This document shows positions 45,004 through 53,775 of a DNA stretch of 64,000 nucleotides, in pieces; position 1 is the stretch's first letter, and each line of letters starts with the position of its first letter. Below the pieces are notes generated by a model, which was given only the letters and a program-made list of their open reading frames with translations, was not told where the DNA came from and did not search any database. The translations under genes and the position numbers were made by a program. Origin of the DNA: Streptomyces antibioticus (GTDB lineage: Bacteria; Actinomycetota; Actinomycetes; Streptomycetales; Streptomycetaceae); assembly GCF_001514065.1 (NCBI RefSeq), contig NZ_KQ948434.1, forward strand, positions 124,001 through 188,000, read 5' to 3'.

Positions 45004-45792
45004 CTAAGCCCTGAACCGCCATCCATGATCGACGGGGCCGATGCCGCCGCCCAGCGCGAACCCGCCCTTGATCGCCCCGGTGACGTACTCCTTGGCCGCC
45101 GCCACCGCCTCCGGCACGGCCCGCCCCCTCGCCAGCTCCGACGCGATCGCCGAAGCGAGCGTGCAGCCCGTGCCGTGCGTGTGCCGGTTGTCGTGGCGCG
45201 GTGCGCGCAGCCAGTGCTCCTCGGACCCGTCGGTCAGCAGATCGACGGCGTCCCCGGTCAGGTGACCGCCCTTGATGAGCACCCACTTCGGGCCGTACGA
45301 GAGCACGGCCGCGGCGGCCCGCCGCAGGTCCCCCTCGGACTCGACGCGCACCCCGGTCAGCTGGGCCACCTCGTCGAGGTTCGGGGTCGCCACGGTCGCC
45401 GCCGGGAGCAGTCGTGTGCGCACCGACTCCAGCGCGGAGGCGGCCAGCAGCGAGTCGCCGTGCTTCGACACCCCGACCGGGTCGACGACCGCCGGGGCGT
45501 CGGTCCCGGCGAGCAACTCGGCCACCGCCTCGACGAGTTCGGCCGAGGCCAGCATGCCGGTCTTCACTGCCTGTACGCCGATGTCGTCGACGACGCTGCG
45601 GTACTGGGCCCGCACGACCTCCACGGGCAGCGGCCAAGCCCCTTGCACACCCAGGGAGTTCTGCGCGGTGACGGCGGTGACGACGCTCATGCCGTGCACG
45701 CCGAGCGCGAGCATCGTCTTCAAGTCGGCCTGGATTCCGGCCCCTCCACCGGAGTCGGAGCCCGCGACCGTCAGCACGCAGGGGGGCTTCAC
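45004..45792 (-). CDS. thiD: Hydroxymethylpyrimidine (phosphate) kinase
   Basis: Phosphorylates HMP and HMP-P in thiamine synthesis. 262 aa, PfkB/ribokinase-like. Substrate motif [18 protein letters not shown], and the C-terminal catalytic motif [13 protein letters not shown]. The GTG at 45792 overlaps the thiL stop by 4 nt (GTGA). The open frame upstream in the same phase is not part of the gene. Confidence 0.95.
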   Translation of the reverse strand: MKPPCVLTVAGSDSGGGAGIQADLKTMLALGVHGMSVVTAVTAQNSLGVQGAWPLPVEVVRAQYRSVVDDIGVQAVKTGMLASAELVEAVAELLAGTDAPAVVDPVGVSKHGDSLLAASALESVRTRLLPAATVATPNLDEVAQLTGVRVESEGDLRRAAAAVLSYGPKWVLIKGGHLTGDAVDLLTDGSEEHWLRAPRHDNRHTHGTGCTLASAIASELARGRAVPEAVAAAKEYVTGAIKGGFALGGGIGPVDHGWRFRA

Positions 45793-46754
45793 GACTCGAT
45801 GTCCCCGAAGTGGTCCCAGCCGCCCTTGCTCGTCCACGGCGCCCCGTCGACCGTCACCTGGGGCAGCGCCGAGGGGTTGAGGACCTCGCCGATGACCTTC
45901 CAGCGGGCGGGCAGCTTCACGTCCGGCGGGAAGGTGGCCACGATCGCGTGGTCCTCTCCCCCGGTCAGCACCCACTGCATGGGGTCGACGCCGACGGCCT
46001 GCCCGATGTCGTTCATCTGGGACGGGATGTCGATCGCGCCGGAGCGGATGTCGATGCGGACCTTGCTGGCCTCGGCGATGTGCCCGAGGTCGGCGATCAG
46101 CCCGTCGCTCACGTCGCACATGGCGGTCGCGCCGAGGCCCGCCGCCGCAGGTCCCGCGTGATACGGCGGCTCGGGACGCCGGTGCGCCTCCACGAAGGCC
46201 CGCGGCGAGCGGAAACCGCGCGAGAGCACCGCGTACCCGGCCGCGGACCAGCCCAGCCAGCCCGTCACGGCCACGAGGTCGCCGGGCTGCGCGCCGGCCC
46301 GCGTGACCGGCTCCTGGTTGCGCAGATCGCCGAGCGCGGTAATCGACACCATGATCGAGTCGCCCCGTACGACATCTCCGCCGACCACCGAGGCGCCCGC
46401 GACCTGGCACTCGTCGCGCAGGCCGTCCATCAGCTCGGACGGCCAGGTCACCGGGAGCTCGGCCGGGACGACCAGGCCGAGCAGGAGGGCCGTCGGCACG
46501 GCGCCCATGGCGGCGATGTCCGCGAGGTTCTGTGCGGCGGCCTTGCGGCCCACGTCGTAGGCCGTGGACCAGTCCCGGCGGAAGTGCCGCCCCTCCAGGA
46601 GGATGTCGGTGCTGGCCACGACCCGGCGGTCGGGAGCGGCCACCACCGCGGCGTCGTCGCCGGGGCCGACCCGGACCGCCGGGGTGGTGGTGAGACGGGA
46701 GGTGAGCTCCCTGATGAGCCCGAACTCCCCGAGCTCACCAACAGTGCCCTTCAT
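45789..46754 (-). CDS. thiL: Thiamine-monophosphate kinase
   Basis: Converts thiamine monophosphate to the diphosphate, the final step of the pathway. 321 aa from the ATG at 46754 ([12 protein letters not shown]), with a GAAAGGG ribosome site. [10 protein letters not shown] is the ATP/Mg motif and [13 protein letters not shown] the second conserved block. It is coupled to thiD. No thiamine riboswitch was seen upstream within the 206-nt gap. Confidence 0.95.
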   Translation of the reverse strand: MKGTVGELGEFGLIRELTSRLTTTPAVRVGPGDDAAVVAAPDRRVVASTDILLEGRHFRRDWSTAYDVGRKAAAQNLADIAAMGAVPTALLLGLVVPAELPVTWPSELMDGLRDECQVAGASVVGGDVVRGDSIMVSITALGDLRNQEPVTRAGAQPGDLVAVTGWLGWSAAGYAVLSRGFRSPRAFVEAHRRPEPPYHAGPAAAGLGATAMCDVSDGLIADLGHIAEASKVRIDIRSGAIDIPSQMNDIGQAVGVDPMQWVLTGGEDHAIVATFPPDVKLPARWKVIGEVLNPSALPQVTVDGAPWTSKGGWDHFGDIES

Positions 46755-46960
46755 TGCCCTTTCGCCCCTTCTGTCCCTTGCCGTGCCCGGTCGCGCGTGA
46801 CCAGTGTCCTCGATACGGTCGAAGTGACCGTCAACTTCTGCCATGTCTGCACCCCGGCGCGGGCGTCCGCGCCCCCGCAGGTCTCCCCGCGGCGAGCGGC
46901 GACGCGATACCGTGGCGTTCCTTTTCCCCACATGATCCTCGTGGCCGCCCTGGAGGTTCC

Positions 46961-47194
46961 GTGGTACAGGCGTACATCCTGATCCAGACGGAGGTCGGCA
47001 AAGCGTCGACCGTCGCCGAGACGATCAGCAAGATTCCTGGGGTGATCCAGGCCGAGGACGTGACAGGACCTTATGACGTGATCGTGCGGGCCCAAGCGGA
47101 CACCGTCGACGACCTCGGCCGGATGGTGGTCGCGAAGGTCCAGCAAGTGGACGGCATCACCCGCACACTGACCTGCCCGGTCGTCCATCTGTAG
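46961..47194 (+). CDS. Standalone Lrp/AsnC ligand-binding (RAM) domain protein
   Basis: 77 aa, GTG at 46961 with GGAGG. The whole protein is the RAM domain, VQAYILIQTEVGKASTVAE ... GPYDVIVRAQADTVDDLGR, without an HTH. Such proteins may bind amino acids or modify full-length Lrp regulators. It is divergent from thiL. Confidence 0.9.
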   Translation: MVQAYILIQTEVGKASTVAETISKIPGVIQAEDVTGPYDVIVRAQADTVDDLGRMVVAKVQQVDGITRTLTCPVVHL

Positions 47195-47214
47195 CCCCCG
47201 TCTACCCTTGGCCG

Positions 47215-47709
47215 GTGAACTTCTTCCGTCACCGGCTCATCGGTCTGCCCGCGCTCGCCCTGCTGATCATCACCACAGGTTGCTCCTCAGCAGACGACAG
47301 CGACGCGGTGACGGTTCCCAGACCCACGGCCGAGGTCGCGAAGCTGTGCCGAAACCTGGACAGTGTCCTGCCGGACAAGGTCGACGGTCTCGACCGGCAC
47401 GATCCCGAGCCGACGTCCGCGCTGACCGCGGGCTGGGGAAGCCCGGCGATCATACTGCGCTGCGGTGTCGCCCGGCCGCCCAAGATGATCGACCCCAAGG
47501 TGGCGAACGGCAGCGACCCGGACGCGATCGCCGGTGAGGTGAACGGCGTGGAGTGGCTCATGGAGAAGCAGGACGACGGATCGACCCGCTTCACCACGGC
47601 CAATCGCAAGGCGTACGTCGAGGTGACGGTCCCGAAGGGCCGGGACACCGCGGGGATGCTGACCGACATGGCCTCGTCGATCAAGAAGGCGATCCCCTAC
47701 GGGAAGTGA
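47215..47709 (+). CDS. DUF3515-family lipoprotein
   Basis: 164 aa. A hydrophobic signal with a lipobox (LIITTGC, Cys23) precedes a Ser/Asp linker. The mature part (CRNLDSVLPDKVDGLDR, AGWGSPAIILRCGV) is the DUF3515 pattern. Function unknown; it is exported and lipid-anchored. The gene follows the RAM protein by 20 nt and converges on ddlA with only 3 nt between stops. Confidence 0.88.
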   Translation: MNFFRHRLIGLPALALLIITTGCSSADDSDAVTVPRPTAEVAKLCRNLDSVLPDKVDGLDRHDPEPTSALTAGWGSPAIILRCGVARPPKMIDPKVANGSDPDAIAGEVNGVEWLMEKQDDGSTRFTTANRKAYVEVTVPKGRDTAGMLTDMASSIKKAIPYGK

Positions 47710-47712
47710 CCG

Positions 47713-48870
47713 CTAGCGCAGCCCCGTGGAGCGCCGCAGGGCCGCCTGGATCAGCCGGTCCACCAGCTCCGGGTAGCCGATCCCGGTCGCCTGCCACATC
47801 TGCGGGTACATCGAGATCGGCGTGAAGCCCGGCATCGTGTTGATCTCGTTGATCACGAACTCGCCGTCCTCGGTGAGGAAGAAGTCCGCGCGGACCAGCC
47901 CCTCGCAGGAGGCCGCGTCGAAGGCGTCCACCGCGAGCCGCTGCACCTCGGCGGTCTCCTCCGGCGTCAGCGGCGCCGGCACGAGGCCCGGGGTGGAGTC
48001 GATGTACTTGGCCTCGAAGTCGTAGTACGCGTGCGCGTCCGGCGGCGGGATCTCCGCGGGCACCGAGGCACGCGGGCCGTCCTCGAACTCCAGGACGCCG
48101 CACTCGATCTCACGGCCGCGCAGCGCCGCCTCGACGAGGATCTTCGGGTCGTGCCGCTGGGCCTCGGCGATCGCCTCGTCGAGCCCGGACAGGTCGTCGA
48201 CCTTGGTGATGCCGATCGACGAACCCGCGCGCGCGGGCTTCACGAACAGCGGCCAGCCGTGCTCTCCGGCGAAGTCGACGATCTTCTTGCGGGCGGCGGA
48301 CGTGTCCTGCTCCCACTCGCGCGGCCGAATCACCACGTACGGGCCGACCTTGAGCCCGAAGGAGGTGAACACCCGCTTCATGTACTCCTTGTCCTGGCCG
48401 ACGGCCGAGGCGAGCACGCCCGAGCCGACGTACGGGACACCGGAGAGCTCCAGCAGGCCCTGCAGGGTGCCGTCCTCGCCGTAGGGGCCGTGCAGGACGG
48501 GGAAGACGACGTCGACCTCACCGAGGGCCTTGGGCACCGATCCCGGTTCGCTGTACACGACTTCGCGGTTCGCGGGGTCGACGGGGAGCACCACGCCGCC
48601 CTCGTGCGACTCGGCCAGCTCGTCGACGTTGGGCGTACGGCGCTCGGTGATCGCCATGCGGTCCGGTTCGTCGGCGGTGAGCGCCCAACGGCCGTCCTGG
48701 GTGATGCCGATCGGCAGGACGTCGTACTTGGTCCGGTCGATGGCCTTCAGGACGGCGCCTGCCGTGACCACGGAGATCCCGTGTTCGGAGCTGCGCCCGC
48801 CGAACACGACGGCCACGCGCGGCTTGCGAGACGGCTGCTCAGGGCTCTGGGGGAGGTTCTCGGTGCTCAT
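47713..48870 (-). CDS. ddlA: D-alanine--D-alanine ligase
   Basis: ATP-grasp enzyme making the D-Ala-D-Ala dipeptide for peptidoglycan. 385 aa. VAVVFGGRSSEHGIS is the N-terminal D-Ala site, LFVKPARAGSSIGITKV the ATP-binding loop, and EINTMPGFTPISMYP the metal site. The omega loop reads AYYDFEAKYID. The EHGIS form replaces the EHEVS of E. coli. Three cell-envelope/lipid genes plsC, gpsA and ddlA run together here. Confidence 0.94.
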   Translation of the reverse strand: MSTENLPQSPEQPSRKPRVAVVFGGRSSEHGISVVTAGAVLKAIDRTKYDVLPIGITQDGRWALTADEPDRMAITERRTPNVDELAESHEGGVVLPVDPANREVVYSEPGSVPKALGEVDVVFPVLHGPYGEDGTLQGLLELSGVPYVGSGVLASAVGQDKEYMKRVFTSFGLKVGPYVVIRPREWEQDTSAARKKIVDFAGEHGWPLFVKPARAGSSIGITKVDDLSGLDEAIAEAQRHDPKILVEAALRGREIECGVLEFEDGPRASVPAEIPPPDAHAYYDFEAKYIDSTPGLVPAPLTPEETAEVQRLAVDAFDAASCEGLVRADFFLTEDGEFVINEINTMPGFTPISMYPQMWQATGIGYPELVDRLIQAALRRSTGLR

Positions 48871-48940
48871 ATCGCGTTGAGAGTACCCGTTGGTAGAGCC
48901 CCGATACAGCGTGGCCGGAGTGGCGTCGCCCAGGCGTCGC

Positions 48941-49951
48941 TCAGCGTCGTTCGGGCTTCGCGCTGCGCGACATCAGCTCCTTGACGGCGACCACCGGAGG
49001 CTTGCCCTCGTGCACGATGGCGACGACCGTCTCGGTGATCGGCATGTCGACGCCGTGCCTGCGGGCCAGATCCAGCACGGACTCACAGGACTTGACGCCC
49101 TCGGCGGTCTGCTTGGTGACCGCGATGGTCTCCTGCAGGGTCATGCCCTTGCCGAGGTTGGTGCCGAAGGTGTGGTTGCGCGAGAGCGGCGAGGAGCAGG
49201 TCGCCACCAGGTCGCCGAGACCGGCGAGTCCGGCGAAGGTGAGCGGATCGGCGCCGAGCGCGACACCGAGCCGCGCGGTCTCCGCGAGGCCACGCGTGAT
49301 GAGCGAGCCCTTGGCGTTGTCGCCGAGCCCCATGCCGTCCGCGATGCCGACGGCGAGCCCGATGACGTTCTTCACCGCGCCGCCGAGCTCACAACCGACC
49401 ACGTCCGTCTCGGTGTACGGCCTGAAGTAGGGCGTGTGGCAAGCGGACTGGAGTTTCTGCGCCACCGCCTCGTCGGTGCACGCGACCACCGCGGCGGCCG
49501 GCATCCGGGCGGCGATCTCACGCGCGAGGTTGGGTCCGGTGACCACGGCGACGCGGTCCTGCCCGACCTTGGCGACGTCCTCGATCACCTCGCTCATCCG
49601 CATGGCGGAGCCGAGCTCGACACCCTTCATCAGCGACACGAGCACGGTGTCCGGCGCGAGCACCGGCACCCATTCGGCGAGGTTGCCGCGCAACGTCTGC
49701 GAGGGGACGGCGAGAACGGTGAAGTCGGCGTCGCGCGCCGCCTCGGCCGCGTCCGTCGTCGCCCGCAGGTTCACCGGGAGTTCGACACCGGGAAGGTAGT
49801 CCGGGTTCGTACGCGTGGAGTTGACCGCTTCCGCGAGTTCGGGACGGCGCCCCCACAGGGTGACCTCGCAGCCCGCGTCGGCGAGGACCATGCCGAAGGC
49901 GGTGCCCCATGATCCGGTACCGAAGACAGCCGCCCTGACGGTCGTGCTCAC
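48941..49951 (-). CDS. gpsA: Glycerol-3-phosphate dehydrogenase (NAD(P)+)
   Basis: Supplies sn-glycerol-3-phosphate for phospholipid synthesis. 336 aa from the GTG at 49951, which overlaps the plsC stop (GTGA). Nucleotide fold VFGTGSWGTAFGMVLADAG, catalytic block LGGAVKNVIGLAVGIADG and SRNHTFGTNLGKG are all present. Confidence 0.95.
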   Translation of the reverse strand: MSTTVRAAVFGTGSWGTAFGMVLADAGCEVTLWGRRPELAEAVNSTRTNPDYLPGVELPVNLRATTDAAEAARDADFTVLAVPSQTLRGNLAEWVPVLAPDTVLVSLMKGVELGSAMRMSEVIEDVAKVGQDRVAVVTGPNLAREIAARMPAAAVVACTDEAVAQKLQSACHTPYFRPYTETDVVGCELGGAVKNVIGLAVGIADGMGLGDNAKGSLITRGLAETARLGVALGADPLTFAGLAGLGDLVATCSSPLSRNHTFGTNLGKGMTLQETIAVTKQTAEGVKSCESVLDLARRHGVDMPITETVVAIVHEGKPPVVAVKELMSRSAKPERR

Positions 49952-50712
49952 TTGGCGCTCTCCTCCTCGTGGCCGGCCTCGGCCTGACTCCGCCGGCGCT
50001 GCTCGATCCGCTCCCTGCGCGGGTCGTAGGGGGTGGCGGGCGCCTTCGCGCCGCGGATCTCCTCCAGCTGGCGGGTGACGGCGGCCATGATGACCTCGGT
50101 GGCGTCCTTCAGGAGGTCCGGGGTCATCTCCTTGTCGTAGAACGGCGTCAGGTCCACCGGCGGGCCCGCGAGGACCCGCGAGGTCTTGCGCGGACGGAGG
50201 TTGAGCTTCTTCGCGTACGGCGGCAGCAGCTCGTTGGCGCCCCACTGCGCGACCGGGATCACCGGGCACTTGGTCTGCAGGGCCACCCGCGCGGCGCCGG
50301 TCTTGCCGGTCATCGGCCACTGGTCGGGGTCCCGGGTGATGGTGCCCTCCGGGTAGAACGCGACGCACTCGCCGCGCTCCACGGCCTCGATCGCGGCGCG
50401 GAAGGCGCTCAGCGCGTCCGTGGTCTCGCGGTAGACGGGGATCTGTCCGGTGCCGCGCATGAAGGCACCGACGAATCCCTTCTTGAAAAGTCCGCTCTTC
50501 GCGAGGAATCGCGGAACGCGGCCGGTGTTGTACTGAAAGTGCGCGTACGCGAAGGGATCGATGTGCGAATTGTGGTTCACCGCGGTGATAAATCCGCCAT
50601 CAGTCGGAATGTTCTCCATTCCGCGCCAGTCCCGCTTGATCAGAACCACCAGCGGCGGTTTGGCGATCACCGCTGCCAAGCGGTACCAGAAGCCGATTCT
50701 GCGGCGGGGCAC
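49948..50712 (-). CDS. plsC: 1-acylglycerol-3-phosphate O-acyltransferase
   Basis: 254 aa, GTG start with GAGGAAGG. The HX4D motif is in AVNHNSHIDPFAYAH, and the second acyltransferase block is FYPEGTITRDP. It makes phosphatidic acid from the product of gpsA and another acyltransferase. The C-terminal 25 residues are charged and variable. Upstream of gpsA and divergent from cofC. Confidence 0.93.
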   Translation of the reverse strand: MPRRRIGFWYRLAAVIAKPPLVVLIKRDWRGMENIPTDGGFITAVNHNSHIDPFAYAHFQYNTGRVPRFLAKSGLFKKGFVGAFMRGTGQIPVYRETTDALSAFRAAIEAVERGECVAFYPEGTITRDPDQWPMTGKTGAARVALQTKCPVIPVAQWGANELLPPYAKKLNLRPRKTSRVLAGPPVDLTPFYDKEMTPDLLKDATEVIMAAVTRQLEEIRGAKAPATPYDPRRERIEQRRRSQAEAGHEEESAK

Positions 50713-50868
50713 GCGGACACCTTCCTCTAGGGGCCTTCAGGGCCGCACAAGTGTCGCCCCAGGCCGCCGGTCTGTCGAGAACACCGTACGCCTCGCCGCG
50801 ACGACCGCCAGATGGCCCAGGTGACGGCTGAGTGACAATGGCCGCGACAAGAGAGGGACGGAACGCTC

Positions 50869-51507
50869 GTGCAGTGGACCTTGGTCATACCCCTGAAGCC
50901 CCTGGCGCGGGCCAAGAGCAGGCTCTCGGACACCGCCGGGGACGGGCTGCGCCCGGGCCTCGCCCTCGCCTTCGCCCAGGACACCGTCGCGGCGGCGCTG
51001 GCCTCCCGGGCGGTCGGGGATGTGGCAGTAGTCACGGACGACCCGCTGGCCGGCCGCGAGCTGTCCGCCCTGGGCGCCCGCATCGTCCCCGACAAGCCCC
51101 GGGGCGGCCTGAACGCGGCGCTGGCGTACGGGGCGGAGGCCGTACGGGCCGCACACCCCCGGAGTGCCGTAGCGGCCCTCAACGCCGATCTGCCGGCCCT
51201 GCGCCCCCTGGAATTGGCCCGGGTCCTGGACGCGGCGGCGGAATTCCCGCGCGCATTCCTCCCGGACGCGGCGGCAATAGGCACGACACTCCTCGCGGTC
51301 CGCGAGGGCCAGGAATTGCGCCCGGCTTTCGGAACGGATTCCCGGGCCCGCCATCGGACGTCGGGGGCGGTGGAGCTCGCTCTCCCGGACGTCGACTCGG
51401 TCCGCCAGGACGTGGACACCGGCGAGGACCTGCGGGCGGCACTGGCACTGGGGGTGGGGCCGCGCACGGCGGCCATCTCAGCAGGGCTGCTGATTCGAGG
51501 CTTTTAG
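50869..51507 (+). CDS. cofC: 2-phospho-L-lactate guanylyltransferase (CofC/FbiD)
   Basis: Nucleotidyltransferase for coenzyme F420: activates 2-phospholactate or phosphoenolpyruvate with GTP. 212 aa, beginning VQWTLVIPLKPLARAKSRL, which holds the GTP-binding Lys/Arg. VVTDDPL and AALNADLPALRP are the metal-binding blocks. No other F420 gene is in the window. The start is a GTG at 50869. Confidence 0.88.
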   Translation: MQWTLVIPLKPLARAKSRLSDTAGDGLRPGLALAFAQDTVAAALASRAVGDVAVVTDDPLAGRELSALGARIVPDKPRGGLNAALAYGAEAVRAAHPRSAVAALNADLPALRPLELARVLDAAAEFPRAFLPDAAAIGTTLLAVREGQELRPAFGTDSRARHRTSGAVELALPDVDSVRQDVDTGEDLRAALALGVGPRTAAISAGLLIRGF

Positions 51508-51582
51508 GGGCGCGGGGCTGTATCGATGTGCGGCTCCGCCGCGTGGGCGCGACCAGCCACAACGCACCCGCGGCCGACAACG
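51507..51582 (+). repeat. Dispersed repeat, copy D (variant)
   Basis: AGGGGCGCGGGGCTGTATCG, then a hairpin-forming GCGGCTCCGCCGC, then GGGCGCGACCAGCCACAAC and GCACCCGCGG. It shares the end blocks with copies A-C, but the central part differs. It lies between cofC and the 63-aa gene. Confidence 0.65.
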
Positions 51583-51601
51583 AACCACTACCCTGACCCC
51601 C

Positions 51602-51793
51602 ATGCAGGCCACCGCATACACCTACGACGCCGAGACCCGCACCGGCAGCGTGCTGCTGGACGACGGCACACCCGTTTCCTTCGACGCCCCGGCGTTCGAC
51701 GCGGGCGGCCTGCGGCTGCTCCGCCCCGGCCAGCGGGTCCGCATCGAACTGGACGGCGACAAGGTCACCCTCGTAACCCTCCAGACGTTCTGA
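51602..51793 (+). CDS. 63-aa beta-rich conserved hypothetical
   Basis: MQATAYTYDAETRTGSVLLD, continuing with RVRIELDGDKVTLVTLQTF. The alternating hydrophobic pattern and length suggest a small beta-barrel resembling cold-shock (OB-fold) proteins, but without RNP motifs. No function is assigned. It ends near a terminator and converges on hupS. Confidence 0.7.
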   Translation: MQATAYTYDAETRTGSVLLDDGTPVSFDAPAFDAGGLRLLRPGQRVRIELDGDKVTLVTLQTF

Positions 51794-51795
51794 AC

Positions 51796-51838
51796 GCGCC
51801 GCGGGCCGGACTCCCAGCACGGAGTCCGGCCCGGCGCG
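51796..51838 (+). terminator. Bidirectional terminator, 63-aa gene/hupS
   Basis: A perfect 12-bp core (GGGCCGGACTCC/GGAGTCCGGCCC), loop CAGCAC, extended by CGCGCC/GGCGCG arms with a small bulge. It lies between convergent genes. Confidence 0.85.
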
Positions 51839-51853
51839 TGAGTACCGCTCGCC

Positions 51854-52507
51854 TTACCTCTTGCGGGCGGTGGCCTTCTTGGCGGTGGTCTTGCGGGCCG
51901 TCGACTTCGCGGCCGGGGCCTTCTTGGCGGTCGCCTTCTTCGCCGGGGCCTTCTTGGCCGTCGCCTTCTTGGCGGTGGTCTTCTTCGCGGCGGTGGTCTT
52001 GGCGGCGCCCGTGGTCTTCTTGGCCGTCGTCTTCTTCGCCGTCGTCTTCTTGGCGGCCGCCGTGGTCTTCTTGGCGGTCGTCTTCTTCGCCGTGGTCTTC
52101 TTCGCGGCGGCGGTCGCCTTCTTCGCCGGGGCGGCCTTCTTCGCCGCCGCCTTCTTGACCGTGGCGGAAGCCCCACCGGTCAGGCTGCCCTTGGGGGCCT
52201 TCTTGACCGCGACGTCGTTCTTCGGGAGCTTCTTCGTGCCGCTCACCAGGTCCTTGAAGCCCTGGCCCGCACGGAAGCGCGGAACGGAGGTCTTCTTGAC
52301 CCGAACCCGCTCGCCCGTCTGGGGGTTGCGGGCGTACCGGGCCGGGCGGTCGACCTTCTCGAACGAACCGAAGCCGGTGACCGAGACCCGGTCCCCCGCC
52401 ACGGTCGCGCGGACGATGGCGTCCAGGACCGCGTCGACCGCGTCGGCGGCCTGCTGACGGCCACCGACCTTGTCGGCAATCGCTTCTACGAGCTGCGCCT
52501 TGTTCAC
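51854..52507 (-). CDS. hupS: HU-family nucleoid protein with Lys/Ala-rich tail (HupS)
   Basis: 217 aa. The first 93 residues are a typical HU/DNABII domain ([37 protein letters not shown]). The C-terminal 110 residues are histone H1-like: repeated KKTTAK, KKATAK and APAKK units. In S. coelicolor HupS compacts spore nucleoids. The 3' coding sequence is internally repetitive at DNA level (51855-52160). The upstream region (52508-52600) is AT-rich, including GATATATACC, and probably holds the promoter. Confidence 0.95.
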   Translation of the reverse strand: MNKAQLVEAIADKVGGRQQAADAVDAVLDAIVRATVAGDRVSVTGFGSFEKVDRPARYARNPQTGERVRVKKTSVPRFRAGQGFKDLVSGTKKLPKNDVAVKKAPKGSLTGGASATVKKAAAKKAAPAKKATAAAKKTTAKKTTAKKTTAAAKKTTAKKTTAKKTTGAAKTTAAKKTTAKKATAKKAPAKKATAKKAPAAKSTARKTTAKKATARKR

Positions 52508-52644
52508 GTCTTCCCCTTCGGAGACATCGCCCGAACGAAACTGTTCAGGCTTTTTCGCACGTTAGGCAGATATATACCGCAAATCAAACACGAAACGGGC
52601 TTATCACCCTTGTGCCGCAACGGGTTCGGCTGTCTCGGACTTGT

Positions 52645-52875
52645 TCAGCGTTCCTCTTCGGGGAATCGACCCGCGTCGAGGTCCGCCGTGAAGGCCTTCA
52701 GACGCCTTGCCGCATCGGCGAGATCGTGCTTGGCCGCGGCCGTAATGACCAGCAGCTTCCGGGTCAGCGCCATCCGTACGCCCTCCGGGACTTGCAGTGC
52801 GCGCACCCTTGTGTGCGCTTCCTTGAGTTGGTCCGCGACCGCCCCATAGAGCTCGAGTTGGCCGTCGTGTTCCAT
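52645..52875 (-). CDS. Small conserved hypothetical between hupS and leuD
   Basis: 76 aa, [20 protein letters not shown], ending EEER. It is alpha-helical and charged, with no recognisable domain. The ATG at 52875 is preferred over upstream starts that would give a longer Arg-rich N terminus. No strong ribosome site. A conserved neighbour of hupS in Streptomyces, from memory. Confidence 0.7.
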   Translation of the reverse strand: MEHDGQLELYGAVADQLKEAHTRVRALQVPEGVRMALTRKLLVITAAAKHDLADAARRLKAFTADLDAGRFPEEER

Positions 52876-53062
52876 GCACAGATTGTGCCATCTGGGGCGA
52901 GTTGTCGCCCGCTCAGGGTGCAACTGCCGCCTCAAACGGCCTTCCGGGCGCGTGCCGAAGCCGCGGCCACAACAGTCGCGTACCCCTGCAACACCCCTTC
53001 TAACGGGGGAAGTTGAGAAGCGTTTCGGGCGGGCGCAGGGCCGTTCGGGTGCAGACACGGCT

Positions 53063-53091
53063 GTACCCCCGATCGGGCTGATCGGGGGTAC
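53063..53091 (-). terminator. Terminator of leuCD
   Basis: A perfect 11-bp inverted repeat GTACCCCCGAT/ATCGGGGGTAC with a 7-nt loop, about 85 nt downstream of the leuD stop on the minus strand. Confidence 0.75.
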
Positions 53092-53175
53092 GGCGGGGGG
53101 TGTTCGGTGGCCGAAACTCGACCTGTTCGGTTGTGCCGCGCGAGGGGCGCGATGTGTGCCGTGCGAGGGGCGCGG

Positions 53176-53769
53176 TCAGACCTCGAGCGTCCGCGGCTTG
53201 AACGAGGGCCGCTTGGCCTCGTACGCGGCGATGTCGGCCTCGTTCTGGAGGGTGATGGAGATGTCGTCCAGCCCGTTCAGCAGCCGCCAGCGGGAGTTCT
53301 CGTCCAGCTCGAAGGAGGCCGTGATGCCCTCGGCGCGCACCTCGCGGGCCTCCAGGTCGACGGTGATCTCGGCCTGCGGGTCGTTCTCGCTGAGTTCCTG
53401 GAGCGCTTCCACGATCTTCTGGTCCAGAACGACCGTGAGCAGGCCGTTCTTGAGCGAGTTGCCTCGGAAGATGTCGGCGAAGCGGGAGGAGATCACGGTC
53501 TTGAAGCCGTAGTTCTGCAGGGCCCACACGGCGTGCTCGCGGGAGGAGCCGGTGCCGAAGTCGGGGCCGGCGACCAGGACGGTCGCGCCCTTGCGCTCGG
53601 GCTGGTTGAGGATGAACGTCTCGTCCTTGCGCCAGGCCTCGAACAGCCCGTCCTCGAACCCGTCCCGCGTGACCTTCTTGAGCCAGTGAGCAGGGATGAT
53701 CTGGTCGGTGTCGACGTTGCTGCGGCGCAGCGGGACGGCCCGGCCGGTGTGCTTGGTGAATGCTTCCAT
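53176..53769 (-). CDS. leuD: 3-isopropylmalate dehydratase small subunit
   Basis: 197 aa. Works with LeuC to isomerise isopropylmalate in leucine synthesis. [20 protein letters not shown] and [17 protein letters not shown] are the hallmark active-site segments. It starts 6 nt after leuC ends. The leuCD operon is divergent from ndgR. Confidence 0.96.
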   Translation of the reverse strand: MEAFTKHTGRAVPLRRSNVDTDQIIPAHWLKKVTRDGFEDGLFEAWRKDETFILNQPERKGATVLVAGPDFGTGSSREHAVWALQNYGFKTVISSRFADIFRGNSLKNGLLTVVLDQKIVEALQELSENDPQAEITVDLEAREVRAEGITASFELDENSRWRLLNGLDDISITLQNEADIAAYEAKRPSFKPRTLEV

Positions 53770-53775
53770 GACTGA

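Noticed and set aside
51855-52160. Tandem short repeats, considered as a CRISPR-like or satellite array
   Set aside because: They are the in-frame Lys/Ala repeats of HupS; there are no spacers or regular repeat length.
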